Positions 20,905 to 57,666 of a stretch of DNA of 60,000 bases are shown one piece after another. The DNA comes from Owenia fusiformis (Eukaryota > Annelida > Polychaeta > Sabellida > Oweniidae): positions 23,879,936 to 23,939,935 of the forward strand of contig CAIIXF020000006.1 of NCBI GenBank assembly GCA_903813345.2. The letters run 5' to 3'. The first letter of the stretch is position 1, and each line of letters opens with the position of its first letter. The notes under the pieces were generated by a model. It was not told where the DNA came from. It ran no database searches and saw only the letters and a list, made by a program, of their open reading frames with translations. The position numbers and the translations under genes are program-made.

Positions 20905-23900
20905 GTAAGTGTTTCAACATTTTACTAGCTATGTGTCAATTTCTTTCAAATTGTACAAATGGAGGTGTACAATCATATCTGATTTACACTTTCAGTTTTG
21001 CACAAAAAGTGCATAAATATACCTATATAATATAACATAAAGGGCATTATTACTATTTTATCACTGTCATATTCCTCACTCTCTGATTGGTCTATGCCCT
21101 ACACATGACTATAATAACAATGAAGCGATATTCAATGGAAGTCACATTACTATCAAATGATATTGTAATGACCCGAGGATGCCTCAGGGGAAAGGCTTAC
21201 TAAGGAGCATAGTTTAACAAGCGAGATAAAGAAATTGAATGAAAATGTGCTGAATTCAATGCCCCATGTGGGAATTGAACCTAGGATCCTTGGACCCCAA
21301 GCATGATGCTCTACCGACTGAGCTATAAAGGCGTAAGCCACTCCAGCTGGGCTGTAGTAGCAACTTCCTGTCTAGGGTCGTTGAAAAATTTGTTACACTA
21401 TTCACCAGTTAGACTTAATCAAGCGTAATTTAAATTTTATATATCTCTGGGACTACACGTTTCATTAATGTTTAATGTAGGTAAGGAATGCAACTGAACA
21501 ATAAAACAAAATTTTAATTTGGATACACAGGTATTCACCTCAACAGAATTAAATATTTGTATAGTTGGTCATTAAAGGATAGGTATCGATATAGCGAACT
21601 GAATTCAACAATGTTTTTCTCTTAAAGTCTCCGTCTAAAGTTTGAAAATATTTTTTAATCATTAACTATTTGTCAGGACTTAAAAAGTGATTTTAGAGAT
21701 TTTTGAACAAAAAAAAAAAATTGAAAAAAAAGTTGTGAACATTTCATTTCTCAAATATTGAAATTTCTTAATCATCAAATATTTCTAAATGCGTTTCAAA
21801 AAAGATTATCTTTTTTACACCAATGCAAAGATTGAACAAAGGACACACTATTTCAATAATAAAATGCCATATTTAATGGGCCACTTCAATGTTTTAGCAT
21901 ATCAAAAATATTTTGAAACATTAGTGATGTCACTAAGGTACCAAAAACTTTTTGAAAAAATTGAAATTTTTTTTTCGATGTCAATCTTTTCTAAATATGT
22001 TAGACTTTCAAAAAAACCAATGTTGATTGTCTAACCAGGTTAAAAGGAAGAATAAATAATGTTTTAGATATCATTGTACCATTGGTTTCTATGAGAACTG
22101 AAATTTTGAAATGCATTTTTCTCAGAACCATTTTCATGCACTGATAAGTTCATTTCTTGCTTATTTATGAACCGATTTTCTTAATTTTTTCGGCAAAAAA
22201 CATGGAAGGATGAATGCTATACATTGGTATGAATTGTGGCTAATTAGAAGATATGAGTGACCTCTAAAAGTTGGTTTGAAATAAATTCACAAATTTTGGA
22301 ACAAAAAGTCTATCAAAAACCTCTTTTTGAAATTAAAACAAAAAGTTTCACATATCACACTTTGATAACATTGGGTAAGACTACAATATAAGCCAAAGTG
22401 CTTTAAACTTTATATGGGGCCTTTAAACCAATTATTGAAAACATTCTCCTTTATGTAATGTTGACTGATTGACAACAATTTAATGAGAAAATTATTTAAA
22501 TATATTATATACAAATGTTCTTGTTAACATTTTGTTTTTTAGTACAATTGTTTTTTGTTCCTTTCTACCAATACTTGGGAATGAAATAAAATGTCTCTCC
22601 GAACCTTGTTGGAACAAAATTGCAGATACAACATTTCCTTAGACCTCTCAATGTTATAGTTATACAAAGGAAATTTTGGTTTTAGAAAGAGTATCCAAAA
22701 AATTAAAACAAAATCCCCAAAATAGATTAAAATTAAGATAAACCTTTTATTTCATTAACAAGATGCTTTTTTAAAATCAACCAAAATTCCCTTTGTACAA
22801 TTACAATATTGAAAGACCTAAACACATTGTGTTTAGTCATTTTGTTCCAATGAGGTTCAGAAAGATGTTTCATCTCATTCCGAACATATGATACCAAGAA
22901 CAAAAGAAGTGTCTGATGTGTTTTCTAAAACAATATAGAGAAAAGTATATTTCTTTTCAAATTATATTGTTACCATTCAAAAGATGACTATTAAATTGAT
23001 GATTTGTAAAATTTTTAGAATTTTTTGATGACTTACATAATTTTGCATCATCACTGCTAGTCTTTCCAAGATAGAAATCATATTGCTTCTTTTTTCAATT
23101 AAGTCAATTTTTTGTTTCAGTAAACCATAACAAGGAGAGCATGTCTGTCTTGACGGGTATTATAGTCGATGTTTCTGGGTCCATGAAGCGGTCTATCAGT
23201 GGAAAGGCAAATGGAAAGGGTGGTAGTTGGGCACGGTCCATATTCAACGTGGTGGATAAACTGATAAAGCATGATGTGTCATCATCTAACAACGTGTTTG
23301 CAATAGGAGTCGGTGCTCGCAAACAGGAAACTCCTTTGGATCTGTTAAACACTGTTAAGAAGGCTTCGCCTCCATACAAAGAGAGCATTCGTAGCAAAAG
23401 AGATCTCTTGGAAGAAACATTAACAATTCTTGAAAATAGTGGGGCACCAAGAGTTCGTACATGGGCAAAAATGCATGTGCTACTTGATTGTGTTAAATAT
23501 TCAGAGGTTGCAATGGTATTGCACATGCTTAAATCAGAAGGGTCTGATTTCAAAAGGAGGTTTGTCTTTGAATGTCTTCCAGAAGAATGCAGGGAAGTCA
23601 AAGTGACACCTGCCAACACCACATTTGGCAGTGGTTTTGGAATAGCTGCAGGTTATTTCCTTGGTGCTGCTACTGGGCCTGTTGGCTTACTTGCTGCCAG
23701 TCTAATAGGTGCTGCAGTTGGTGCAGCAGGCAAACATGTAAAAGAAAAAACGAAAGAAAATTATTTTGAGGACCAAAATGCCAATTATCAACATCAGAAA
23801 ACTGAACGAGAAATTAGAGAGGCAATAGATAAAGGGATGGAACTTGCCAAGGATGCATTGGATATATTGAATGTGAGCGTAATGTCTGTAATTCCGGTGC

Positions 23901-25327
23901 AAGAAGCATGGGACATTTTACATGACTGCAAAGGTGAAGAAGAATTAACAGACAAAAGGGTCGATGAGCTTATGGAAACTGTTGAGCCACATATTTATGG
24001 TCGTACTCCACTAATGCAGGCAATGATGCAATCAACAGAACTATTTGCCATGTCTCGGTTTCAGAGGCACGATAAGCTTTTGTTCATCCTTTCCGATGGC
24101 CTCCCCACTGATGGATACAATCCACCACTGAGAGAGCTTTCAGAATTAGGTGTGAAGATTGTATGCTGTTACATAACTGACCGAAACATTTTTGATCCTC
24201 GCCGGTTGTACAGTATTGAGAATGTTGAGTGGGACGATGGGGCTAAATTCATGTTTAGGATGAGTTCTACAATCACAACACAGAACATACCACGTACAAT
24301 ATTCGTGAAGCGAGGCTGGACGGTTGATATCACCAACAATGAGACGAGGCTCTTTTGCCAAGTGAATCACCCAGATACCATAGATGATGTTTGTGACTTG
24401 GCAAGGAATGTGGTCTGTTCCCAGGATGCTCTAGCAGATGCTTTAGCATCAGTCACCTTGGATGTGTACGTCAACAAATGCAACCCAAAAGAGGACCCCC
24501 GTGCTTTGACTGGGTTTGCAGCCCAGAGACAAGAGGATGGGACTTGCTACGCGAATGCTTCAGCTGCTGTTATGCACCTCTCGATGCATCGTATTGTTGG
24601 TCGTGAGGGAGGGTATCCTGAATTTATTGATCTGAGGGATAAAATCATTACGGGATATGGCAAAGATGGAGCAAACACATTACAAGTGTTGCAGGCTTTT
24701 TGTCCGAAATGTCGTCTCCAGTGTAAAAATCTCGGTAATGATGTACTCGCCGCTATGAAAGCGATTACTGAAAAGCGTCCAGTGGTCGCTAGATTCCGTC
24801 TTACTGAACCGGAGTGGGAATTGTTCTCAGCGTTTTATAGAGCAAACCCGAGAGGTATACTCTCTAGGTCTGATTTGGACATCAGACAAAGATGGCATGG
24901 TGCTGAACTTGGTGGACATGCCGTTGTTCTTACAAGTTACAATAGTGATGGCTTGCGACTCATGAACTCATGGGGAAGTGAATTCGCCGATGATGGCTTT
25001 TTCCGAGTGTCGAGTGCAGATGTCCTTGGTTTGGAATTTATTGATGTATTCTGGACACTTGATAACCTCTGGCAATCAGAAAGAGATGCATTTGCCAGAT
25101 ATGGAGCTAAGAAAGCAGACGAATTCATGGGTAAACTTAGAGGATTGCAACAGGCGGCATTTAGATGCCCTTCGTGCTACAATGAGGCCAAGGTGACCCA
25201 ATATTCCGGCAATCATTCCAGAGTTCAATGCCCATGTTGCAGGAGATCGTTCCAGACAAAGGATGGAGGAGAAGATCTAGCCCTTAATCTTTATCTCACA
25301 TCTCTCTCTTACCATGATAAAAAATAA
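20869..25327 (+). CDS. Split vWA domain + glycine-zipper hairpin + papain-like protease + Zn ribbon protein
   Basis: CDS is 20892-20904 joined to 23121-25327, 739 aa, or 728 aa from the downstream ATG at 23141. In 728-aa numbering, D-x-S-x-S at 10-14 (DVSGSM) starts a von Willebrand A metal site. Its later elements come only at about 289 (GRTP) and 318 (LSDG), so the domain carries a large insertion. The insertion holds a Gly/Ala-rich hydrophobic hairpin (162-197, like glycine-zipper membrane segments). Residues 455-640 form a papain-like (C1) domain with Q462/464, C469 (EDGTCYANA), H593 (GGHAVVL) and N609 (MNSWG). The tail has CPSC at 676-679 and CPCC at 697-700, a zinc-ribbon-like pattern. 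There is no signal peptide, so I infer an intracellular, possibly membrane-associated, metal-regulated cysteine protease. Substrate and pathway are unknown, and I do not recognise a named family with this architecture. Confidence 0.85.
21261..21333 (-). repeat. tRNA-derived SINE head
   Basis: On the minus strand TATAGCTCAGTCGGTAGAGC (A box) and GGTTCAATTCC (B box) are spaced as in a tRNA. The anticodon arm and acceptor stem do not pair, so this is a SINE rather than a functional tRNA gene. It lies in intron 1 of the vWA-papain gene. Confidence 0.6.
22500..22930. repeat. Fold-back element, ~140-bp imperfect arms
   Basis: 22551-22690 (GGGAATGAAATAAAATGTCT...CCGAACCT...TTGGAACAAAAT...ACAAAGGAAATTTTGGTT) pairs with the reverse complement of 22780-22915. 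The centre is A-rich. It is in the intron directly upstream of the main vWA-papain exon. Confidence 0.75.
23121..25327 (+). CDS. Main coding exon of the vWA-papain gene (2.2 kb)
   Basis: Acceptor TTTTTTGTTTCAG ends at 23120. The exon is open to the TAA at 25325-25327 and carries every recognised domain without an intron. That is unusual next to the finely divided genes around it and could mean a retrocopy or transferred origin. Confidence 0.9.
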
Positions 25328-27580
25328 GACGGATTCTCAGAAGTATGAAGCTGGAGAGACACGGAGCAAAAGAGAGTGCTACATTGAAGGAGAACATTTT
25401 AAACAGAACACAGTTGAGGTATCAACAGCCTATCTGTTCAAAAGAATAGACACATAACTTTTAACATGTCAACAAATAGTTTAAAATGAAAATCATGTAT
25501 ATAACATAAACCAATTATATATGCTTTTTTTACTTTGGTAATAATTCTCATTCCTGTGAAATCATTATCAGAAAAAGGGTTACAAATTCGCAAAACGTTT
25601 TGGACACCCAGTATATTACATAATACATGCTTCAATATTCATTAGTTTCATGTTATACAAATATATACATATAACATTCATATTTTTATTTTGCTGCAAC
25701 TTCTTTTGTAATGTTTCAATAATTGGGGATTCAACAATCAATTGGATAATCGATCCTAAAATGGCATAATTATTATTATATATAGCCAAGAATGCTGAGT
25801 AAGTTGAAGAGTCAATAGGGGTGTGAATGAAAACTCCTGGTTGCAAGATAATATTTGAGATTTTAGGCATGCTCCAGGAACCAGATGGAACCGTTTTTTT
25901 ATTTTTTATTTGCTTATCTGCTGATGATTTGTAAATCAAGTTGTAGTTCTAGCAAAGACAATTACATTTCTGAAGGATAATCTTAGATATTAATACTAAG
26001 TATAGTATTATAGTAATACTACAAATAATTAATAAACAATTTGTCTACAAGCAAAATTTAACTTTGCGAAAATAAAGGCATGTTAACAAATGGAAATGGA
26101 CACTTGAATATACATTTGTACCTTGCATGTTCTGTAGATTCTCAGTATTTTAACATACATTCCATTAGAAAATATACTTGTGGATTTAGAAGAATAGCGT
26201 TTCTGTTGTTTTCTTTGCTTATTTCTTCAGCTTTCTGGTCAACCCAACCTGTGTGGATGAATAAATTTTGAAAAATAGATAAGTTAAACTTTGAAACTAC
26301 TATTTTGAAAAACAGAAATTCACCCATGGACCTTATAAGACAAGCTATAAATAAGGATTATGTACTGGAAGGTGTTGGATATGGGGTTTATCCTATATAG
26401 GGAGATATGCATATCATTATCTTTGTGAGTGACTGTAAGGACTGAAGGGACAAACCCCATATCCAAACTGACCATACACAGCTGCTTTATCCTATACCCA
26501 GTAAAGTTTTCTATTTTTTTTATTTTTGTCATTTTTCTAATTTTTTTCATAACTTATCTCCCTATAAGTCTTCAATTTTCAAATATAGGCCTTATATAAG
26601 AAAATAAGCCATTTGAAAATCTGGGCCTCGATTTTTCAAAAAGTGAACCTGGATTTTCAGAAAATGATGAAAGTGGGCCTTATTTTGCCTTGATAATATG
26701 GGCCAATTTTTAAACAACTCGGCCTAAATTTCGAAATCTTTTCAGGAAGAAACTTTTGAAGAAAAATTGCCACCCCTTGTTGATTTTCTGATCCATCCCA
26801 TATTGGCCATTGGAAATAACATCGCTCACCTGTTACCATGGCATTTTATAATATTAGTGAACATTAGAAAAGTTTATACTTTATTCAGTTATTTATTCAT
26901 TATCTAGGGATTGCAATATGACCATTATGTTTATGAGTTAAAATTGTCTAGCATTATAATATGTAAACAATTTGGTCATCTAGTTCAATGATAGTACAGT
27001 TTATGATTTTATCAAGTTCATATCTGTTCACAGACAAATTTTATTATGTTCATATCATTCCACAATATATCTTGGCTTAATGAAGCGTCTGATATTTCAC
27101 ACTTTTTTCAGTTTAGAATGCAGTTTTTTTGTGTAATTTAACTCAAAATTTGATTTACTCTTTCACTTATTCTTGAAATGGAAATGAACATGTGCCATAG
27201 TTTTACATGCATTTCTTAAAACATGCATTCATATAACAATTTCCCATATTTTTGCATCCCATATAACAACCATTTAAAAATAAAAACAATGAGCTTTGTA
27301 AGTGGAAATTCAGAAACACCAGTATGAAATCAAAACCCAACAGCCTCGTATTCAAAACTGAGTTGAATAAAAATGCAAATCTTTCAATATGTTATTAAGA
27401 GGCAAACGTGGAGAACATGATCATAGTAAAATTTCCTGCATGTATGTACAATAGAAACTTAACAAATAACAAATGATGAAAGTCGCCTTAGGAGTATTGT
27501 TCTGATATATTAAGTTCAACAAGATATATTTACTGTATAAAACTGCTTTATACAAGTGCATGTACAATACATTATACAAC
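25328..27580. other. 3' flank of the vWA-papain gene; no further gene seen
   Basis: This probably starts with the 3' UTR. A short inverted repeat (GGATATGGGGTTTATCC near 26378 with GGACAAACCCCATATCC near 26448) is the only structure noted. Confidence 0.5.
26031..26076 (+). promoter_or_regulatory. Candidate polyadenylation signals of the vWA-papain gene
   Basis: AATAAA occurs at 26031-26036 and 26071-26076, about 700 bp past the stop codon. Position and strand fit, but the region is AT-rich, so chance matches are likely. Confidence 0.3.
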
Positions 27581-28310
27581 AACAGTGTACACCTTGACAC
27601 AATGCCAGAATGCCATATGATACAATGTCAGTGTATGACTTGATAGAAGGTCAGTGTATGACATGATACAATGTCAGTGTATGACATGATACAATGTCAG
27701 TGTATGACATGATACAATGTCAGTGTATGAATTGATACAATGTCAGTGTATGACATGATACAATGTCAGTGTATGACATGATACAATGTCAGTGGATGAC
27801 ATGATACAATGTCAGTGTATGACTTGATACAAGGTCAGTGTATGACATGATACAATGCCAGAATGCCATATGATACAATGTCAGTGTATGACTTGATACA
27901 AGGTCAGTGTACAACATGATACAACGGCAATGTATGACATGATACAATGTCAGTGTATGACTTGATACAATGTCATTGTATGACTTGATACAAGGTCAGT
28001 GTATGACATGATACAATGCCAGAATGCCATATGATACAATGTCAGTGTATGACTTGATACAAGGTCAGTGTACAACATGATACAACGGCAATGTATGACA
28101 TGATACAATGTCAGTGTATGACTTGATACAATGTCAGTGTATGACTTGATGCAAGGTCAGTGTATGACTTGATACAATGTCAGTGTATGATATGGTACAA
28201 TGTCAGTGTATGACATGATACAATGTCAGTGTATGACTTGATACAATGTCAGTGTATGACATGATAAAATGCCAGTGTATGACATTATACAATATCATTG
28301 TATGCCACAT
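27580..28310. repeat. 23-bp minisatellite (GATACAATGTCAGTGTATGACAT)
   Basis: About thirty units in tandem, with a higher-order block (CCAGAATGCCATATGATACA...) repeated near 27600, 27858 and 28018. It lies in the tail-to-tail intergenic space between the vWA-papain and liprin-alpha genes. Confidence 0.93.
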
Positions 28311-28467
28311 ATATGCATAACACTTTACTTGTGGCAACTATGTGTACACCACGGTACATACATATTGAATAGAATAAATACATTGTACATAACTTAACCA
28401 TGTAAAATATCTCTCTACTCATAATTACTTCAGTCTTTATAATTTTATAATTGTGTAATACTCATAA

Positions 28468-28570
28468 TAATGTAGTATCATTTTCTGAGATATACAGCCC
28501 AATTTTCGACTTCTTAAAAATGTATCATTTTCTGAGATATACACCCCAATTTTGGACTTCTTAAAAAATG
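28468..28570. repeat. Two-copy tandem duplication (~48 bp)
   Basis: GTATCATTTTCTGAGATATA... occurs twice in a row with a few substitutions. Confidence 0.75.
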
Positions 28571-29980
28571 ATTTCAGTCTCTCCAATTACTCAACATGAT
28601 AAAAACATGACTAGGTAGATATTTTACACTGGGAACATTTCAAAATGACCAGTCTTCAATACATGACTGTTTAAATCACCTGTTCACGATTCACAACCTC
28701 CAGTTGTTTCCTACAAACTACACATGCTAAACAAACACTAACATTCCCCACATACAGCACTTAAGCTCAACTATGAAGCAACTCCTAATAAGGAGGTATG
28801 ATCTGCATGTGGAGAATGAATAACTAAGACTTGATTTCTTGTCACTGGTTACTATGGCAACACATAGTTCAAGCCAATAGGTGGAGGCACCATTAAGAAG
28901 TGACTAATCCCCATTATGGGACAATGCAAAGTTTATTAAAACATTCAGTCATGTACATGATTTTTTCCATAATTCATTTTTATTACACTCACTTTTCTTC
29001 TCCAATGTCCCTATAGCAATATAATATAATAATACCTTTGGAGTTTAAATATATGATTCATTCTTTCTGCCATTTGCCCTATTTGATTAAATATATCAAT
29101 GGATAAGACATTTTAGTAAACTTTCTAACATACCCATAACTGCCAGGTAAATAAATAGTAAAATGCAGCCCAGCTAAAGTAACCAGTGTGCACGGGTAAA
29201 CCAAGTGCTTGAGACTTCCCGAAATGTATTTGCATTGGTTAAAATAGATAATATGAAGACTTTTTCTAAATACCGATAATGCATTGGAGAAAGCAGACGG
29301 CCTCCCAATTTGAACACCTTGGTGGCTTTCATGTAATCCTCAGAGCCAGCTGTCTTGTTTCTTTCCTTCATTGATTGTCTACATAAGTAGTTAATATTGA
29401 ACACTGCCTATATAATATATACTTGTGACCTCTATCTTTCATAATCCTGCGTTCTTCTAATCCTGTTATTATCATAATTCTAATTTTCGTATAATCCTTT
29501 TTGTATACGATATCCTGTTTTCCTATATTGCATCTCATAGATTTGATTTAACTGCACAAAAATCTTGTTCATTCCTCGCGAAGGAAATATTTCATTGTGC
29601 GGTCATGGGTATTTCACCTGATTTGAATTCTTAAATATAAGAATGAAGTGTCTCATTATATTTATGTATCCCGTATAATGGATGACACATTTGTAGCGCA
29701 ACACTTCCAATCCTCACATATATCTTCCTTTTATGTGGAGCACTTGACCAGCATTTCATTTCTGCTCCACTTAATTCACATCACTGCAGTTTTTTGTTTC
29801 AAGGTTAGTATATCCTGGCCACTCGGAACTACATTCTACATGAATGACTACATCATGAGTGATTTTCCTAATTTCCTACATTGCTGAGCAGCCCTCATTC
29901 GAGGCCTTTGCCCATATTTGGACCACATGCCCTTATTTGAAACTTTTGCCCATATTTGGAGCTTTTGCCCATATTTGGTG
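28571..29980. other. Probable 3' UTR and flank of liprin-alpha; no other gene seen
   Basis: A degenerate ~19-bp repeat (TTTTGCCCATATTTGGAG) lies at 29905-29980, directly after the liprin-alpha stop codon. I found no convincing polyadenylation signal. Confidence 0.45.
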
Positions 29981-54566
<24,586 letters not shown>

Positions 54567-54856
54567 CTGCAAAACACAGAGTTTTAAATCAACTGAGTGT
54601 TAAACATTTAGTTTTATTTTATTACAATACGCATGGTACAATAAACTTGAACACCTTTGTCACTGCAATGTAATTTACCTTTATAACTAGAAAACTCCAG
54701 AGTCCCATGACCAATTAACTTAATGTTAAATGAACTATCCTAGTAGAACATCTCCCAAAATAGATGTACTTTTTAGGTACCAATTGGGACATTACTATGA
54801 CATAATCACCAATTGACAATATCAATATTAATTTAAGTGTTTTATCTATTATTGTA

Positions 54857-55001
54857 CAGGGTGAGCCAAAAAGGTAACCCAAAAAATCTTAATGAATTAG
54901 TCATCTGGAATGGGGTTCAATTATATCAAATATGACTTGAAACCCATACTGGATGATCGAGTTACTAAGATTTGTTTGGGTTACATTTTTAGTTCACCCT
55001 G
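54857..55001. mobile_element. Mariner-type MITE (CAGGGTGAGCCAAAAA ends)
   Basis: CAGGGTGAGCCAAAAAGGTA at the left pairs with ...TTTTTAGTTCACCCTG at the right, with TA on both flanks (54855-54856 and 55002-55003). 145 bp, non-coding. Confidence 0.88.
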
Positions 55002-55003
55002 TA

Positions 55004-57215
55004 TTAATGTAGTTCAGGTCCCAAAAGTTTTTCTCCCTCTTCAATCTAAGTACATATTGGTGGTCAATTATTGACAAAATGGAGATGCTAACTCAGCGTA
55101 CACTCACTACCAAATTCAAATACGAAATGGAATATGTCCTAAAAGGATTAACACTCACAACATATCACCAGAGAATGCGAAATGATGTCAACCATGTTAA
55201 TATTCATGGTGTATCTTTCTGGTACATCCCTCATTTTTATAAATAAGGTATGCAATCATCGTTGGTGTTGTACTTCAGAGACATTGGTCCCTGAAGGTAG
55301 GCCTATTCCACTGGCCTGTATATTAAGCGCTCTTCAAAATTATCATTTAAGTGTATGGCGTTGTATTTTGGAAAAAACGAAAGAAGTCACCGCGACATGG
55401 AAAGCACGAGGACAAGGTTAAGAATCAAGATCGTAAAACAATAAAATCAATCATTCAATTATTCTCTGGGAAATCATAAAACATAAGAACTAATTTGAGA
55501 TCTTTTGGTCCGGTTTCCAACCATGAGGACTGGAAAGGAAGATGAGCAGAATATGAATATGGGCCAAATCACAGAAAACAACAAAGTAATAAATGAATTA
55601 CTCAGGATAATTTGACAGTTGTGTATTTAATATCATTGCCGGTTCAATTTGTCTTCCAATGTGACATTATCCTCTTTGGTCATAAATTGTTCACCATGAC
55701 CTCTGATAATTTTTTGCAAGATACTATAAAATCTTGGATTGTTACTGCTTCTAATGCGTCAATAAATAAACTGTACTATTCTCAACGTAAATGTTCTAGT
55801 TTTGAACCCAAGTTTTTTGTATTGTTTTCTTTAGAATGAGATGAAACCTGAATGCCCAATCACAGTATCTTTTGAACCTCATTTATATAATGATCAGTTA
55901 TTTCTCCTTTCTATCTAATAGATTTTTCTCAGAAATTTTCGGAAAAGGTAGATGCAATATGTAATTATTTCTTGAATGTCAAATGTGTCATGACCATTCT
56001 CTGCACAGATAATCAATTTTCATAACCTTCCCAAATGATCTGAGGTGTACTATGAATATTTCTATAATTTCCGTCTAAAAACAACCTCGACTTTTTCATT
56101 ATGTTCAGTTCTATATAATAACCCATATCACATCATGCCTATTAGTTTCAATCCTTACCATTCCGTTGTTTTTAATAACATATAAAATAGAATGAGGCGA
56201 AATTACTCAAATGATTTTTGTCAAGATTCAGAGCAAATTGTGATAGTTAATATGGCGTAATAATACATTGAATAGCGCAATTAGTTATCTGATAATTCAG
56301 TCTCCAATCAGATATACAACCTTAAGTAAACCAAAACTGTCATATGTGGCAAAATCGTAATTCAACCAATATACCCTGGGAACAGCAGTTAGAACATTAC
56401 CCTCTGACTGGAATCAATCTTTTTTACTTTTGCAGGGTTCTCACCAAAAAAGCGTAACCAATATAAAGAATGTTACCCTTTTGCCTCAAGACAAAGTGTT
56501 TAGATTTCTATTTAAATCTAAGATTTACTTAAATTATATGGACTCTTGTATGTTTGCATTCAAATCATCATCCATCACCATTTGGACTGAGATAAACAGC
56601 CTGCTTCGAAACATAGAATATATATATATATATATAACTAAATGATCTTCATGAGAGCATTATATACAAAATCACGTAAAAATTTAAAACTGAGCTATAC
56701 AGAAACGCATCAGACAATTAATTTATCCAAGCGTTCATTCACTTTCTAAGTCTAATTTCACTTAGAGCTCAAAGCAACATAATGTCGATGTGACATTTTT
56801 TCATCAGCATTTAGTAAAATTAGTAATTTGCTATCAATTCATCAAAACTGAAACATAATCTTTTGTTAACCAGTTAACCCTAGTAACTAATCTATGGCTC
56901 ATAATCTATCTTTCTCGTTCAAGTTTCAATAAAAGCCTCGATGATAATGATACGATGATTCCCTTTGCTCTGCAGTATACAGCAAAATAATTCAATGGAA
57001 ATTATTATCTCTACGTTAAACAATGCTGCAAAAATCCCTATATAAACTAGAATACCTCCAAATAACAGAGTTCATCGTATAAAAATGGACCTAGAAACAA
57101 AAGAGAACATAACAATATAACATAGAACCTCATTGTACAAAATTAAACACATTTTTGTATAAAAGAAAAAATCTTATGAACACCCCCATATTAAAATGAG
57201 CATGTGAGTACAAAC
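55004..57215. other. No exon recognised; presumed 5' intron of liprin-alpha
   Basis: The coiled-coil exon that should precede VRERLRV was not found on the minus strand here. The region is AT-rich, with a (TA)n run at about 56619-56635. Confidence 0.5.
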
Positions 57216-57658
57216 TAGTGGTGCAACTCGAATGCCAGTACTCGCCACTCACTCGTTGAACCTGTCCAAGATAGTTACTCGAGTACGTTTTTTCAAACTA
57301 GAGTAGGCATGTTTTATTATGAAGTGTTTAAACCCCGGGAATGATGATTTTTTTGTATGCACTGAACGAAACAAAGTATCGATTCCGGAAACAAAATGAA
57401 AATATTTAAAAACAAACAAACACAATTATGGCATGAATAACTACATTTATTCTCACTAAATTGATACAAACTATAAATAACATCAATAACATATAGAAGA
57501 AACGAAGAAATTGTATCTATTTGGTCTTCAAACAGTCGACTAGGTGAGTTTTTTATTTCTTTTTAATTTTTCCCTCATTTTTGCGAGTGGTACTCGATTA
57601 CAGTGGCATTTTCACACTTTCTACTCAAGTAGCATTTTTCTTGCAAGTTGCACCACTA
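57216..57658. mobile_element. hAT-type non-autonomous element with 8-bp target duplication
   Basis: TAGTGGTGCAACTCG at the left pairs with CAAGTTGCACCACTA at the right. GTACAAAC is repeated directly outside both ends (57208-57215 and 57659-57666), the 8-bp duplication expected of hAT elements. 443 bp, no transposase. Confidence 0.88.
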
Positions 57659-57666
57659 GTACAAAC

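Noticed and set aside
21261-21333. A genuine tRNA gene on the minus strand
   Set aside because: A and B boxes are good, but the anticodon and acceptor stems do not pair. Listed as a SINE head instead.
25616-25939. 107-codon minus-strand frame after the vWA-papain gene
   Set aside because: No domain. It lies antisense to the probable 3' UTR in AT-rich DNA.
27580-28310. Regular repeat array that could be mistaken for a CRISPR
   Set aside because: Units are contiguous with no unique spacers, in an animal genome between intron-containing genes. It is a minisatellite.
55182-55421. 79-codon plus-strand frame beginning MMSTMLIFMVYLSGT
   Set aside because: No family recognised, and it lies in the presumed liprin 5' intron with no splice or conservation evidence.
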